Shown in pieces: positions 33,751 through 44,939 of a stretch of DNA of 64,000 bases. Location: contig OU015539.1 of NCBI GenBank assembly GCA_907165065.1, forward strand, positions 18,568,816-18,632,815, given 5' to 3'. Position 1 is the stretch's first letter. Every line of letters begins with the position of its first letter. A program made the translations under genes and the position numbers. Under the pieces are notes generated by a model that did not search any database, was not told where the DNA came from, and was given only the letters and a program-made list of their open reading frames with translations. The DNA is from Caprimulgus europaeus. Its lineage: Eukaryota; Chordata; Aves; Caprimulgiformes; Caprimulgidae.

Positions 33751-34730
33751 CTGGAAGGACCAGTGAGGAGTGGTGTCCCTCAGGGGTCGGTGTTGGGGCT
33801 GGTGCTGTTCAACAGCTTTGTCAGTGACATGGACACTGGGATCGAGGGCACCCTCAGCAAGTTTGCTGATGGCACCAAGCTGGGTGGTGCTGTTGACACA
33901 CTGGAGGGACAGGGACAGGCTGGAGAGGTGGCTCTGTGCAAACCTCATGGAGTTCAACAAGGCCAAGGGCAAGGTCCTGCACCTGGGTCAGGGCAACCCC
34001 CAGCACAAATCCAGGCTGGGCCATGAGTGGCTGGAGAGCAGCCCTGAGGAGAAGGACTTGGGGTGCTGGGGCACCAGAAGCTCCACATGAGGAGGCACCG
34101 TGCGCTGGCAGCACAGAGCCAATAACCGTGTCCTGGGCTGCACCCAGAGCAGCGTGGGCAGCAGGGCCAGGGAGGGGATTCTGCCCCTCTGCTCCGCTCT
34201 CCTGAGACCCCCCCTGCAGTGCTGCCTCCAGTGCTGGGGCCACCAACAGCACAAGGACATGGAGCTCCTGGAGCCAGCCCAGAGGAGGCCACGAGGATGA
34301 TGCCAGGGCTGGAGCAGCTCTGCTGTGAGGACAGGCTGAGAGAGTTGGGGCTGTTCAGCCTGGAGAAGAGAAGGCTCCAGGGAGACCTTCCAGTGGCCTC
34401 CCAGTACCTGAAGGGGCTCCAGGAAGGCTGGGGAGGGACTTTGGCCAAGGGCAGGGAGTGACAGAACAAGGGGTGATGGCTTGAAAGTGTCAGAGGGGAG
34501 ATGGAGCTGAGATGTGAGGAAGAAATTGTTTGGTGTGAGGGTGGTGAGACCCTGGCCCAGGTTGGCCAGAGAAGCTGTGGCTGCTCCTCCCTGGAAGTGT
34601 TCTCGGCCAGGTTGGATGAGGCTTTGAGCAACCTGGTCTAGTGGAAGGTGTCCCTGCTGCTGGCAGGGGGGTTGGGACTGGATGAGCTTTGAGGTCCCTT
34701 CCAACCCAAACCAGTCGATGGTTCTGTGAC
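33751..34730 (+). mobile_element. CR1 LINE fragment with part of the reverse transcriptase (subfamily B here)
   Basis: This and the copy at 40522 are the longest CR1 pieces in the window. It begins in the reverse transcriptase part of ORF2 with [14 protein letters not shown], followed by the catalytic-site region, FNKAKG, HLGQGNP and the end-of-ORF2 phrases [18 protein letters not shown], then the full 3' UTR. The catalytic FADD motif reads FADG (33862-33873), so a metal-binding aspartate is lost. Several frameshifts are also present. It is inactive and 5' truncated. Confidence 0.93.
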
Positions 34731-36677
34731 TTGCAGTGGGCTGTCCACCACAGTGCTCTCTTCTCAGGTTTCTTGGGTGCTTTGTGCATGGTACAGAAGC
34801 TGGAGCTCTCCATAGCCCTTACCCTTCCCACAGCTGCTCTGTCAGGTTGTGGTTACACCTACTCCAAGGGGCAGAGATGCTCACCATCTCAGTGTCAACA
34901 AGCTTGTAAATCATCTACTTAGTAGTCACATAATAGAGATGTCACAGATAGCATATGAAATACTAAAGGCACTAAGAAACCTTCCCACCTCGCTCACCCT
35001 CCCCACCAAGAACTGAATCTTGTCCAAAACTGCACAAACAGGATTCTAAGATAAAGACCTCGGGTAAGAATTACCAAAGCAAACAGAGTGTGGAGTGGTT
35101 TGCCAAGGGACTGGCCTTCCCAAGGCCACAGGGGAGGTGTGGAAGAACAGCCTTACTGGCAGGAAAGCTAAGAACGTGAAAAAATACACATCTTGGCACA
35201 AAGCCCTGCCCAGAGTCTGTCATATTGTCATTACACTGGGGTGGTGTGGGAGGAGAGTCACACAAGTACCGTGCAGGCTGTGAGATGTACATTACCTGGG
35301 ATTTCAGTGAGTGGTAGCACAAAGGCTCTGGAGGAGCAGAGATCCTGCTGCACTGCAGCAGAGTCAGTCAGAGCTGATGCAGAAAGGAAGCTACATGCTC
35401 CAAACAACATTTCTGCCTTTCCTTTGTAAGTGCTCTAAGAGAATTTACCAATCATCTGCAAACTGCCTGGCTGTAAATACAGAGGCCAGGGCAGAACCTT
35501 CCCAGTTTCCCTCTGGTACAGTTCCTGGGGGCACGTTAGTCCGGTCACCGTGTGGTGCCTGGCGATTGATGACTGCCTTGATGTTTGGGTTTTCTTTCCT
35601 ATTTTATTGCCACATGGATGAAATCCACTGTCAGAGCATTATCTGCTCTTGATGGGGGCTACCTTCTGGTTCAAAGGCAAGAAAACTCCTCCCCTGTGAT
35701 TTTGCTAGCCTGTGTCAGGACCTGGGGGAGATGCTTACAGGTGGAACATGATGGACCGCAGGAGTGTGGGTTTAGGTCAGGAACACCTCAACACCTCCTC
35801 CCTTTGCAGTTTTCTCCCTAGAAGTGTTTGTGGTCTGTAGCTTCGGTCAGTGCACAGGGGCAGTGGCTGCATCCCCGTGACTTGGGGCTTGTTTGCCTTT
35901 CTCATGCTGCTGCAGAGCTGTTGTTAGTTTGCACACTGGTGTTATCATTTAGCACAGTCTAAAAGAAAAGGAGAGGAGGGAGCTGTTAGACTCTGCACTG
36001 TGTTGCTCTCTGCCTGGTGGCAGGGTTGTCCTTCACACTGATCTCTCACATGTGGTAATAATAACAGGAAAGCTTCAGTTCTACTGGTTATCAGCCAAAA
36101 GCAACAGCTAGGCTCAACCAGCAGATATCAACCCTTCTGCCTTTGCAGCACGTGCTGAGTCTTTGTGCTGATGCTCTGATACGTCTCTAGATCTTTCCTG
36201 AGGAGATGAGGGGACACAGAGACCTTCATCCCACCCCAACCTGCTGTACCTAATCCTGGCTGCTGTTTAAGAATGTCTCCTGCCCTCTTCCCAGCAGAGG
36301 CTGAGGCTCTCCTGCCCTCCCAGTGCACATCAGCAGAACCTCTCTTCTCTCCTGTCTTGCTTTTGCTATTAAGACCTGGCAGGTTCTTCACAGCTGCCCG
36401 TGTCTGCCTCAAGCAGTTGCTCCCTCTTCTTTCTCTGAGTGTGCATGACAATCTTCTGTCTTTTCAAGGGAGTCCTGTCACAAAAAAGTTGCCAAGCTTG
36501 AAATCAAGGAAGAGGAAGGATGTGTGTCTGACCAAAAAGCCCCAGAAGGACCAGAACTGGGAAAATGCATGGACTGATTCTCATGTGGGCACTTGGCATC
36601 TTTCTGGAGAGCAGGTGCTCTGTAAGGAAATAACAGACACTCTCTCACCCAAGGTGTTGAGGACTATACTGAATTTA
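34731..36677. other. intergenic, no gene seen
   Basis: Unique sequence without recognised genes or transposons. Confidence 0.5.
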
Positions 36678-36978
36678 GAATCACAGAATCATCAAATGTT
36701 GTGAGTGGGAAGGGACCCACCAGGATCATCAGTCCAACTCCTGTCCCTGCACAGGACAATCCCAACATTCACACCATGTCCCTGAGGACCTTGGCCAAAT
36801 GCTGCTGCAATCTTGTCAGGCTTGGGGCCATGAGCACCTCCCTGGGGAGCCTGTGCCAGTGCTCCACCACCCTCTGCCTCAAGAACCTTTTCCTCATGGC
36901 CAACCTCACCCTCCCCTGCCACATCTTCCTGCCATGGCCTCTGCTCCTGGCCTTGGTGGCCAGAGAGAAGAGCTCAGC
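36678..36978 (-). mobile_element. CR1 LINE 3' fragment (subfamily C here)
   Basis: The left edge AGAATCACAGAATCATC is the reverse complement of the CR1 octamer tail. The body (CCAACTCCTGTCCCTGCACA, CTCCCTGGGGAGCCTGTGCC) belongs to an older CR1 3' end type that differs from A and B. It is 5' truncated near 36978. Confidence 0.88.
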
Positions 36979-39912
36979 AAGTGGATCTCACTTGTTAATG
37001 AAGAGCTTTTAAGGAAAGAGACCCTGCTGCAAAGGTGACAAAGCAAAAGGATGTCTGGCCCTTCTAGTGGAAGAAAGAGTGTCACACTGTCACGCTGAGG
37101 CGCATGGCTCAGCTTTCCCTTCATTCCTGTGAGCAATAAAAACATAATCAGGAGGTAAATCCTGTTCAGTCAGAATTCTGAGTCCCTTTGGATGGTTTCA
37201 TCTTCATTCTGGACACCTGCAAAGTAGATGTGGCCACCCAAGCTGCCTGGGCTGGTTCCTTTCTTAGCCAGAGGAAAGAAGTCGGCACTTGTTTGAAGAC
37301 TTTTCAGGGGTGAGTGGACCTTGCCCTCGGTGCTGTTGATTGTACACAAGCCTTTGGGCTGAGCTGAGGTGCAGATGTCTGAGGTGAAATCCCACCCTTG
37401 GTGTAATAAAATCTTGGAGAAGAACCTGGGACCCGAGTTGTTCTGCACTGTGAAAGGAAGATGTGGAGTACAGAAGGCTGTAAAGAAACAATCATTCAAG
37501 AACAAGAAAGTCCTGTTAAGGTTGTGACTCCACCAAGTTTACACAGAGATGGATGGAAATGATGGAAAGAGGATTTTCTAGGAAGGCAGGTGGTGATCAA
37601 ATAGCACTTCTATTTTTGTTTTCTGACTTCACTCTGTTTGCTTTGAAGTCATTCTAATTCAGGGCTGGAAGGGAGCAGGCATTGCTTTTTTGGCTACAAA
37701 CGTTGTTTGAACTTTGACTGAGTGGCCTCTTTCTGTGGCAGTGAGCCACACAGCCACGGGGAAGGGTTTGAAGGGCAGGAAGAGGCAGCGTTGGCAGCAG
37801 CCCTGGGGCTGCACTGGCAGACAGGGCACGTACAAGTGCCAGAATGAGCTGACCCAGGCTGGGGCCACCACAGCTGAGCTTCTGCCTCCCACCTCCTCGG
37901 GACAAGAAGGCCGCTGGGGCCGTGCCAGGGCACACCACCTGCCAGGCAGGTACTGGGACACTGGTGTCCTCTAAGGACAAATACACACAGTCCCAAGTCA
38001 AACAGGCTACTGACACGGAAGAGATGGCCTGGCTCTGCTCTTCTGTTGACTTGCTATGTGGTTGTGGTTTGGTTTGTCAGGTCCTCCATAGTGGACCTCC
38101 AGAATGAGGGGAATGATAAAGTCAGGGGAAGAGCAGAGCTGCATGCTTCCACAGATCTAGGTGTGGAGCATCTTACCAAGACCCTGCACGCTCTGCCTGC
38201 CAGTGGCCTGAGCAAGTTATCAACCCTTGCATCAAAACCTTCTTTAGCAACAGCCTTGGCAAGCACAACTGAAAGGAGGAAGCCTCTTACGAAGGTTTCA
38301 GTAGGCCTTCTCATCCATTCTCCAGGGAACAGATTTCTTGTCCGCTAGCTCCTTGCTGGTTCCAAAGAGCCTTGCAAAACTACCTCTGGAAAAATCTACA
38401 ATACAGGAGGAAGAGAACAAATAAACTCCTTGTGCTTGGAAGAACTTATTCTTGTTTGAATGCTCTGTAACACAGTCTCCTGAAGACCTCAGAGTAGCAG
38501 TCGTCTCACAGGTACTGTGCTTGGGGTCAGAGTGAAGTTGGATGTTTTTCTGTTTATGTGGAGGCCTGTAATCACAGTGATTTTTGGTTTACACTGTTGG
38601 TGAGCTAGAATTATTTCTTGTAGCAGAGCTAATTGCTGAGATAGAGATGTATTTTGATACTTTTCCATCTCCAGCATGCCCAGCAAGCACACGTCTTGGC
38701 TCTTACACGTTATTGTTCAGAAGCTGTGAGAAAATCCTCTAAATACAGTACTGGTACAAAATTGCCCCCGTTCCCTGACCAAGCACCAGAGAGGGGCTGA
38801 GTTACACAGTAATTGATCACACCGTGCTCAACAATACTTTCTCTGCTCTGGTGTGGCACTGAGGACTGCAGAGGGGCTGAGGAGCCTGTTGTGAGCAGGA
38901 AAGGGGCACACCAGGTCCAGAGCAGCGCTTCTGGAAGTGAGTTCCCACACTGGTCAGCTCCCAGTGCGCACGATGCGGTTCTGCTGGGGACCGCTCCGCT
39001 CTGGTTCCCCAAGCTGATGCTCGCTGCCACTGAATTTACTGCTGCCATTTCTCCAAAAGGAAGAATTCTCCAGCCTTCCCCAGGCAGCTGAGGTCCATAG
39101 CCCTCAGTGTGGTGTGGAGGAACCAGTCCTGTGGCCAGCGAGGGGTCCCCAGGTGCACGATGCGGTGGCTGCCTGCACGGCGTGCCCTGCTTTGCCCAGG
39201 TGTGCGGCTGAGATCCCTGGCGTCCCGCTGGAGGTCACATCAGAGAGGTCCCATCTGCTGACAGAGATCCTCTGCTCTTTCCAAGTGAGTAGACTTGCCA
39301 GGCCCATGTCAGAGCCTGCAGAGAAGCTGAAGCAGATCTCCATCTGGCCAAATCCTGTCCCAAAAGGAGGGTCATTTTGAAGAGGACTGGTAAACAGTTC
39401 CTGTGGCAGATAAGGTGGCTTCTGCAGGGCAAAAAAATATGGCTAGAGAACAGTTGGGAACAAAGAGACATTCATTTCAGCTGCAGCAGATAGATTGCAG
39501 TAGCAAAAAGTTCCTAAACACTAATTCCTTTTGTCAACCAGCGGACAAAATAATTTCTTGCACAATTCAGAGCAATATTCCAGCTAAGGACGTATGTAAG
39601 GAAAAGGTTTGAAATTGCACAATGTGCTGAGGAATGACACAAGTGGGGATTTTGTCTCCCAGCTGCTGGCAGTTAGCAGGAATGGAGAGATAACTGGATT
39701 TGCTCTGTCCTTCACTCCACGAAGCACGGGGAGGCTCAACCCCAGCAGACACTGCAGGCCAGAAGTACTCAGCGGCGTGTGCCCGGGATGTGTCCAGGGC
39801 AAGGAGAGCCTGTGCAGGGAGCAGCTCACAGAACTGGGGTGTTCTGCACGTGCTGTGGCACTGTGGAAAGCATCAAGGTGGCACTTGGAAAATAGTTTGT
39901 TGGGCTAATTGG
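36979..39912. other. intergenic, no gene seen
   Basis: A 2.9 kb unique stretch. Open frames near 37650-38010 on the minus strand are overlapping and unrelated to any family that I recognise. Confidence 0.45.
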
Positions 39913-40133
39913 GTATTAGGAAAAAGTTCTGCACTGCGGGCGTGGTCCAGCACTGGAACATGACCCCTGCCCAGGGAAATGGTCCTGGCACCAAGCCTTC
40001 AGTGTTTGAGAAGCCCTGGGACAATGCTCTTGGGTGTATGGCTTAACTTTTAGGCTGCCCTGTATGCAGGGGCCCACAGAACTTGATGATTCTCATGGAT
40101 CCCTTCCAGCTCAGGATATTCTATGATTCTGAT
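39913..40133 (+). mobile_element. CR1 LINE 3' fragment, diverged
   Basis: It reads GTATTAGGAAAAAGTTCTGC, then GTGGTCCAGCACTGGAACA, and ends ATTCTATGATTCTGATGA, the CR1 octamer-type tail. It is more diverged than the other copies and 5' truncated. Confidence 0.8.
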
Positions 40134-40521
40134 GACTCTAAATTCAGTGACTGGTTAGGCATTGGTTATTTACTTCCAAACTTTTATGATTTATGTTGTC
40201 TCTCATGTGATGTGATGCTCTAAGCTTTGATTCCAACCACTCCTCTTACAAATATTAAGAAAACACTGTTACTCAGAAAGCAAAGATAATGCACAATTTG
40301 TTTCCTGTGCCTTTAAAAGAAGGAAAGCAATGAGCTAATCTAAGAGATACAGGTATGCCAGGCTTCCCACATGCACAAGGCTGAGCTCTTTTGATGTAAA
40401 TGAACTTATCTTAAATTGCTCAAAACAGGAACTTCACTTCTGTGATGTAAACTATTTTCTTAACAATTTGCTTAGTGAATAGATCAGTTCTTAAAAGTGG
40501 GCCACTCTTAAAAGTGAATAT

Positions 40522-41358
40522 AGAATCATTGAATAACAGATGAGTTTGGGTTGGGAGGGACCTCAAAGCTCATCCAGTCCCAACCCCCCTGCCAGCAGCA
40601 GGGACACCTTCCACTAGACCAGGTTGCTCAAAGCCTCATCCCACCTGGCCGAGAACACTTCCAGGGAGGAGCAGCCACAGCTTCTCTGGCCAACCTGGGC
40701 CAGGGTCTCACCACCCTCACACCAAACAATTTCTTCCTCACATCTCATCTCCATCTCCCCTCTGACACTTTCAAGCCATCACCCCTTGTTCTGTCACTCC
40801 CTGCCCTTGGCCAAAGTCCCTCCCCAGCCTTCCTGGAGCCCCTTCAGGTACTGGGAGGTCTCTAGAAGGTCTCCCTGGAGCCTTCTCTTCTCCAGGCTGA
40901 ACAGCCCCAACTCTCTCAGCCTGTCCTCACAGCAGAGCTGCTCCAGCCCTGGCATCATCCTCGTGGCCTCCTCTGCACTGGCTCCAGCAGCTCCATGTCC
41001 TTGTGCTGTTGGTGGCCCCAGCACTGGAGGCAGCACTGCAGGGGGGGTCTCAGGAGAGCGGAGCAGAGGGGCAGAATCCCCTCCCTGGCCCTGCTGCCCA
41101 CGCTGCTCTGGGTGCAGCCCAGGACACGGTTATTGGCTCTGTGCTGCCAGCGCACGGTGCCGCCTCATGTGGAGCTTCTCCTCCCCCAGCACCCCAAGTC
41201 CTTCTCCTCAGGGCTGCTCTCCAGCCACTCATGGCCCAGCCTGGATCTGTGCTGGGGGTTGCCCTGACCCAGGTGCAGGACCTTGCCCTTGGCCTTGTTG
41301 AACCCCATGAGGTTTGCACAGAGCCACCTCTCAAGCCTGTCCCTGTCCCTCTGGATGG
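40522..41358 (-). mobile_element. CR1 LINE fragment (subfamily B here)
   Basis: A minus-strand copy covering the end of ORF2 and the 3' UTR. It is nearly identical to 33910-34730 in the opposite orientation, including the rare variant GAAAGTGTCAGAGGGGAG where other subfamily B copies have GAAACTGGAAGAGG. The 3' tails of the two copies differ, so they look like separate insertions of one young subfamily. Frames are broken; it is inactive. Confidence 0.93.
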
Positions 41359-43035
41359 CATCTAGCTCGTTCTACTCACAGTGCACTTAGGCTGGTTGCA
41401 ATGGAGTATGGTGCTCTTCCATCTAGTTGCTGGCTTGGGACTTGTTAAGACAGAAGTGCCCACGAGACTTTGGTGAAACTGGTTCTTGTTTAGATCTGTA
41501 ACTGTGAAGTGTGTCTGGCAGGACTGGTGTTTGTCCTACACGGGCAGATGTGGCTCACGGTATCTTCTGTTAGTGCAAAACCAAACGGGAAGATGGGGCA
41601 TTCCTTTTCCCTTGAGCTTCCTCCAGCTGATGAGAGACTCCTTCTGTTTTCCAAAGTGTGGAAGATACCTTTTCATTTTGTCATCAGGTGTTTCCTTCAC
41701 CTCAAATTCCTTCTCCTGGATTTTTTGGGCAGTGGTTGTTATAACATCTATGAGTCAGGAAAAGCCTGCGTGTCCCCCTCTCCTCCTGCTTTCAGTGCCC
41801 CACAAAAAATAACTTTTGTGTCTCACTCCCCTCTCCCCAGATGCTGCATCTATCTGGAGAGTAAATAACTGAATACCTTAGTCCTTACACACCATGTGAT
41901 GCTTTTGATTTTAGAGCATCTAAAATGGGTTCTGATGTAGAGAGTGTCGATGTCAAAAGTGAAGGGAAACGCTCTCTTCCCATGAATGCGCAGTGAAGTG
42001 AGGACTTTGATGTGAATCTCAGATGAACACGGGGGGAGTGGTCCCTCCAGAGCAGTTCAGCTGGCACCTGCAGCCTCTTAAGCTGCAGTCCTATCTCTCA
42101 TGTGAATCAGTATTTGAACCAATATTTACTTAGGACTCAGGCATGATTTATGTGGGAGTCCTGGTATTGCAACAACTGCTGTGTTACTCAACTGGATTCC
42201 CAGATGACTGGTTAATACATAACAAGCCAGATTTGTAAATTCAGTTGGCACAAGTTATCATCAGATTGAAAAGGAGAAATTAATTATATCATATTGCATT
42301 TAATTCAGAAAACTATTAAATACCTGCCACGGAGTACAAGAGGCAACAGGTTTCACTCTGTATTCAGAGGGTTTCTAATCTGGATTAATTGATTGCTGAC
42401 CATTTTCTAGTTGTCATGAGTAATTTTGTTATTCCTCTGTGTCAAAATGAAAACAAAGTAGGATTAAATTAGTTAATTACAAAATGCCACAGTAATAAAA
42501 ACCTCTATAATGGGCAACACTATTCTGGTAACAATTAAGAGTGAGTTTAATTCTGTAGTGAAAAACCTGTCTGCAGCTTTGAAGTTTAGGTGTATCACAG
42601 AACCACTTTGGCTGCAGATGCAGTGACCCTCCCCTCCCAGGCACAGTCAGTGATTGTTTCTGAGTGAAGGCTGCTTGTCTGGGTGACGTGGAGTGTTTCA
42701 CAGAGGAATCCATTCCACTCATTTTATGCCAATATGGCAATAAAAAGATTATTGAAAGTCTAATGACCTGTACAGTAACCAGCTATTGACAGTCATAGAT
42801 ACCAGGGCAAAGAACTGACTTTGCAAATGCTATTTGATCTTTTGGAAGAGGTTTTTCTTTTTTATTTTTTAATAAAATAAATCAGCACAGGAAATGGAGG
42901 GTGACGTGTTTCCTGCTGCACATGGCAAGGATGAGTTAAAACACTTCATACAGGCTCAGAAACCCTCAGTGTCTGTGGAAAGCAGACGAGCCCTACTGTG
43001 TTCTGGGTCCCAGGCTTGAACACTTGAGAATGAAC

Positions 43036-43051
43036 GTGTGTGTGTGTGTGT
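43036..43051. repeat. (GT)8 microsatellite
   Basis: Eight uninterrupted GT units. Confidence 0.95.
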
Positions 43052-44029
43052 AGGTCAGGAAGAAGAACCCAGCCAGCTCCCTGAGTGCTTTACCTGTCCT
43101 CCTGTATTTCCTCTCTGCAGCCCACGCACGCCTGCAGCCCGGGGGCACCTCTTTGGCAGGCAGCACACTGCTGCGTGTTTGGAAACAATTTCCAACTTGG
43201 TGACCCTTCTTCAATCTCAGGCTGCTGGTTGTTATCATGGGGAGGAACGAACGTGCCTGAGTGAGGTGGGGGGCTGAAGCTGTTGCCTGGGACATGGACC
43301 TTGCCTCAGGCTCTGCCCGCAGTCCCATCATGGCCATGGCTGCAGCGTGGCCCCAAAGACCCCGAAACTTCTCCCTGCCACCTCCTCACCCTGGCTGTGC
43401 CCGTGACAGAGGTTTGATGGCCCACGAGGAAATAACCAGCTAGAACCATCCTTTGGCTTAAATGATGAACTCTGCCAGGATGCCACAAAAACCATGGCAA
43501 TTCCTGAAACACAGCCAGTGCCCGAGTCGAAACTGCAGTGTCTGGAACCCACACCTGGAATTCACCCTTTTACATCCTAACTGGGAAAAACCACAGCGTG
43601 CCTGAGTAACCAGCAGTACTGGAGCTGCAAGTTCCATCACAAATCAGTTATTTCAGCCTGCTCTCAGTCCACTGCTGTGCATGCTCAGCATAGCAAACTG
43701 TTGCCTAATGAGCAAAAGGGAGGGGGAAAAAAATGCTATTTTAGAAGTCCAAAAGTCATTTTAAGATTAGTCTGTGATCTTCCTCATTATTTGGGTCAAT
43801 AATAGATCTTGAAATGTTTTAGAAATGTACACACGTTTTTATTTTACTACTGGCTGTTGTTCAAGCAACATATTGATGTGGGTGTGCTCTTGGATCTTTT
43901 TATTGTGCTGGATTTAAATATAGAGAGCATTTACTATCATGTTAATTTAACCCAAGCAGTGACAGTGCCTGGTGCCTTGTTATAGTGCAGTACCAGCTTT
44001 GTCCTGTGTGATTCTTCACAGCCCTTTCT

Positions 44030-44135
44030 ACTAACAAGTAGTATTAGTAGCCTTTTATTACTTAATTTTAATTTTATTAATAATTTTATTATTAATAAAT
44101 AGTATTATTAGGTTTTATACTAATAAATAGTAAGT
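44030..44135. repeat. AT-rich low-complexity tract
   Basis: Imperfect repeats of ATTA, TTTTATTA and TAATAAATAGTA, the last occurring twice. It has no coding potential. Confidence 0.85.
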
Positions 44136-44544
44136 GACCATTAGTAAACCCACAGCAGTTAATTCTGTGGCTTTTTTCCCCCTCCCTGCTGACCACATCA
44201 CAGCCACCTCACGCTGCTCCACCTGCTGCCAGGGAACGTGCCCCAGCCTGTGCCTGGGATCTGCCTGTGCTGCCCACTGGAAACAGCTCCAGGAGGCTCT
44301 GGCGTGTTCCTCCTTAGAGCAGGTTTCTGTGGCTCCCAGCTATCCACTTCCACCGTGGAATTCCTCGTGCAGAAATCTGTTAGTCCAGGGCCTGGCCGCA
44401 GCAGACATGCTGGAGAAGACGCCATTTAACACGGTTTAGGAGTTTCTGATGTTTTCAGTGATTATTGGGGTCACTTTGAACCCTGGGAAGAGTTGTGGAA
44501 ATGTGCTGTCACAGACAAGAGATGGTGCCCAGTCTCACCTGATG

Positions 44545-44939
44545 GGTGAGGACCATCTACCATATGAGGAAAGGTTGAGAGCTGGGTTCAGCTTCCAGAG
44601 GAGGAGGCTGGAGGACAGATCTTATCAATGCTGATCAATATCTAAAGGGTGAGTGTCAGGAGGATGGGGCCAGACTCTTCTCAGTGGTGTCCAGTGACAG
44701 GACAAGGGCACACACTGGAAAATGGGAGGTTCAACCTAAACATAAGGAAATACTTCTTTCCTGTGAGGGTGCCACAGCCCCGGGACAGGCTGCCCAGAGC
44801 GGGTGTGGAGTCTTTGTCTCTGGAGAGATTAAAAACCCACCTGGATGTGTTTCTGTGTGATCTACTCTAGGTGATCCTGCTTTGGCAGCGGGGTTGGACT
44901 AGCTGATCTCTAGCCCCACCAGTCTGTGACTCTGTGACC
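44545..44939 (+). mobile_element. CR1 LINE 3' fragment (older type)
   Basis: A + orientation copy. It includes ATGAGGAAAGGTTGAGAGCT, AGGACAAGGGCACACACTGG and GGAAATACTTCTTTCCTGTG, and ends GGACTAGCTGATCTCTAG followed by TCTGTGACTCTGTGACC. The texture is that of an older CR1 subfamily with several indels. It is 5' truncated. Confidence 0.88.

Larger units (their letters stand above)
41359..44544. other. intergenic, AT-rich, possible conserved noncoding DNA
   Basis: No gene is recognised. From about 42090 to 42490 the sequence is unique, AT-rich and dense in TAAT/ATTA homeodomain-type cores (such as TTAATTGATT and TTAGTTAATTAC). This texture is common in conserved enhancers but proves nothing. 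A (GT)8 run lies at 43036-43051. A TAATAAATAGTA-type low-complexity stretch lies at 44030-44135. Confidence 0.4.

Noticed and set aside
33954..34704. Long minus-strand open frames (about 225-238 codons)
   Set aside because: They are the antisense of the + strand CR1 copy; the same frames recur at 40551-41301 and in other CR1 pieces.
35060..35095. Possible third copy of the GAATTACCAA repeat
   Set aside because: Only about ten bases match with no extension to either side.
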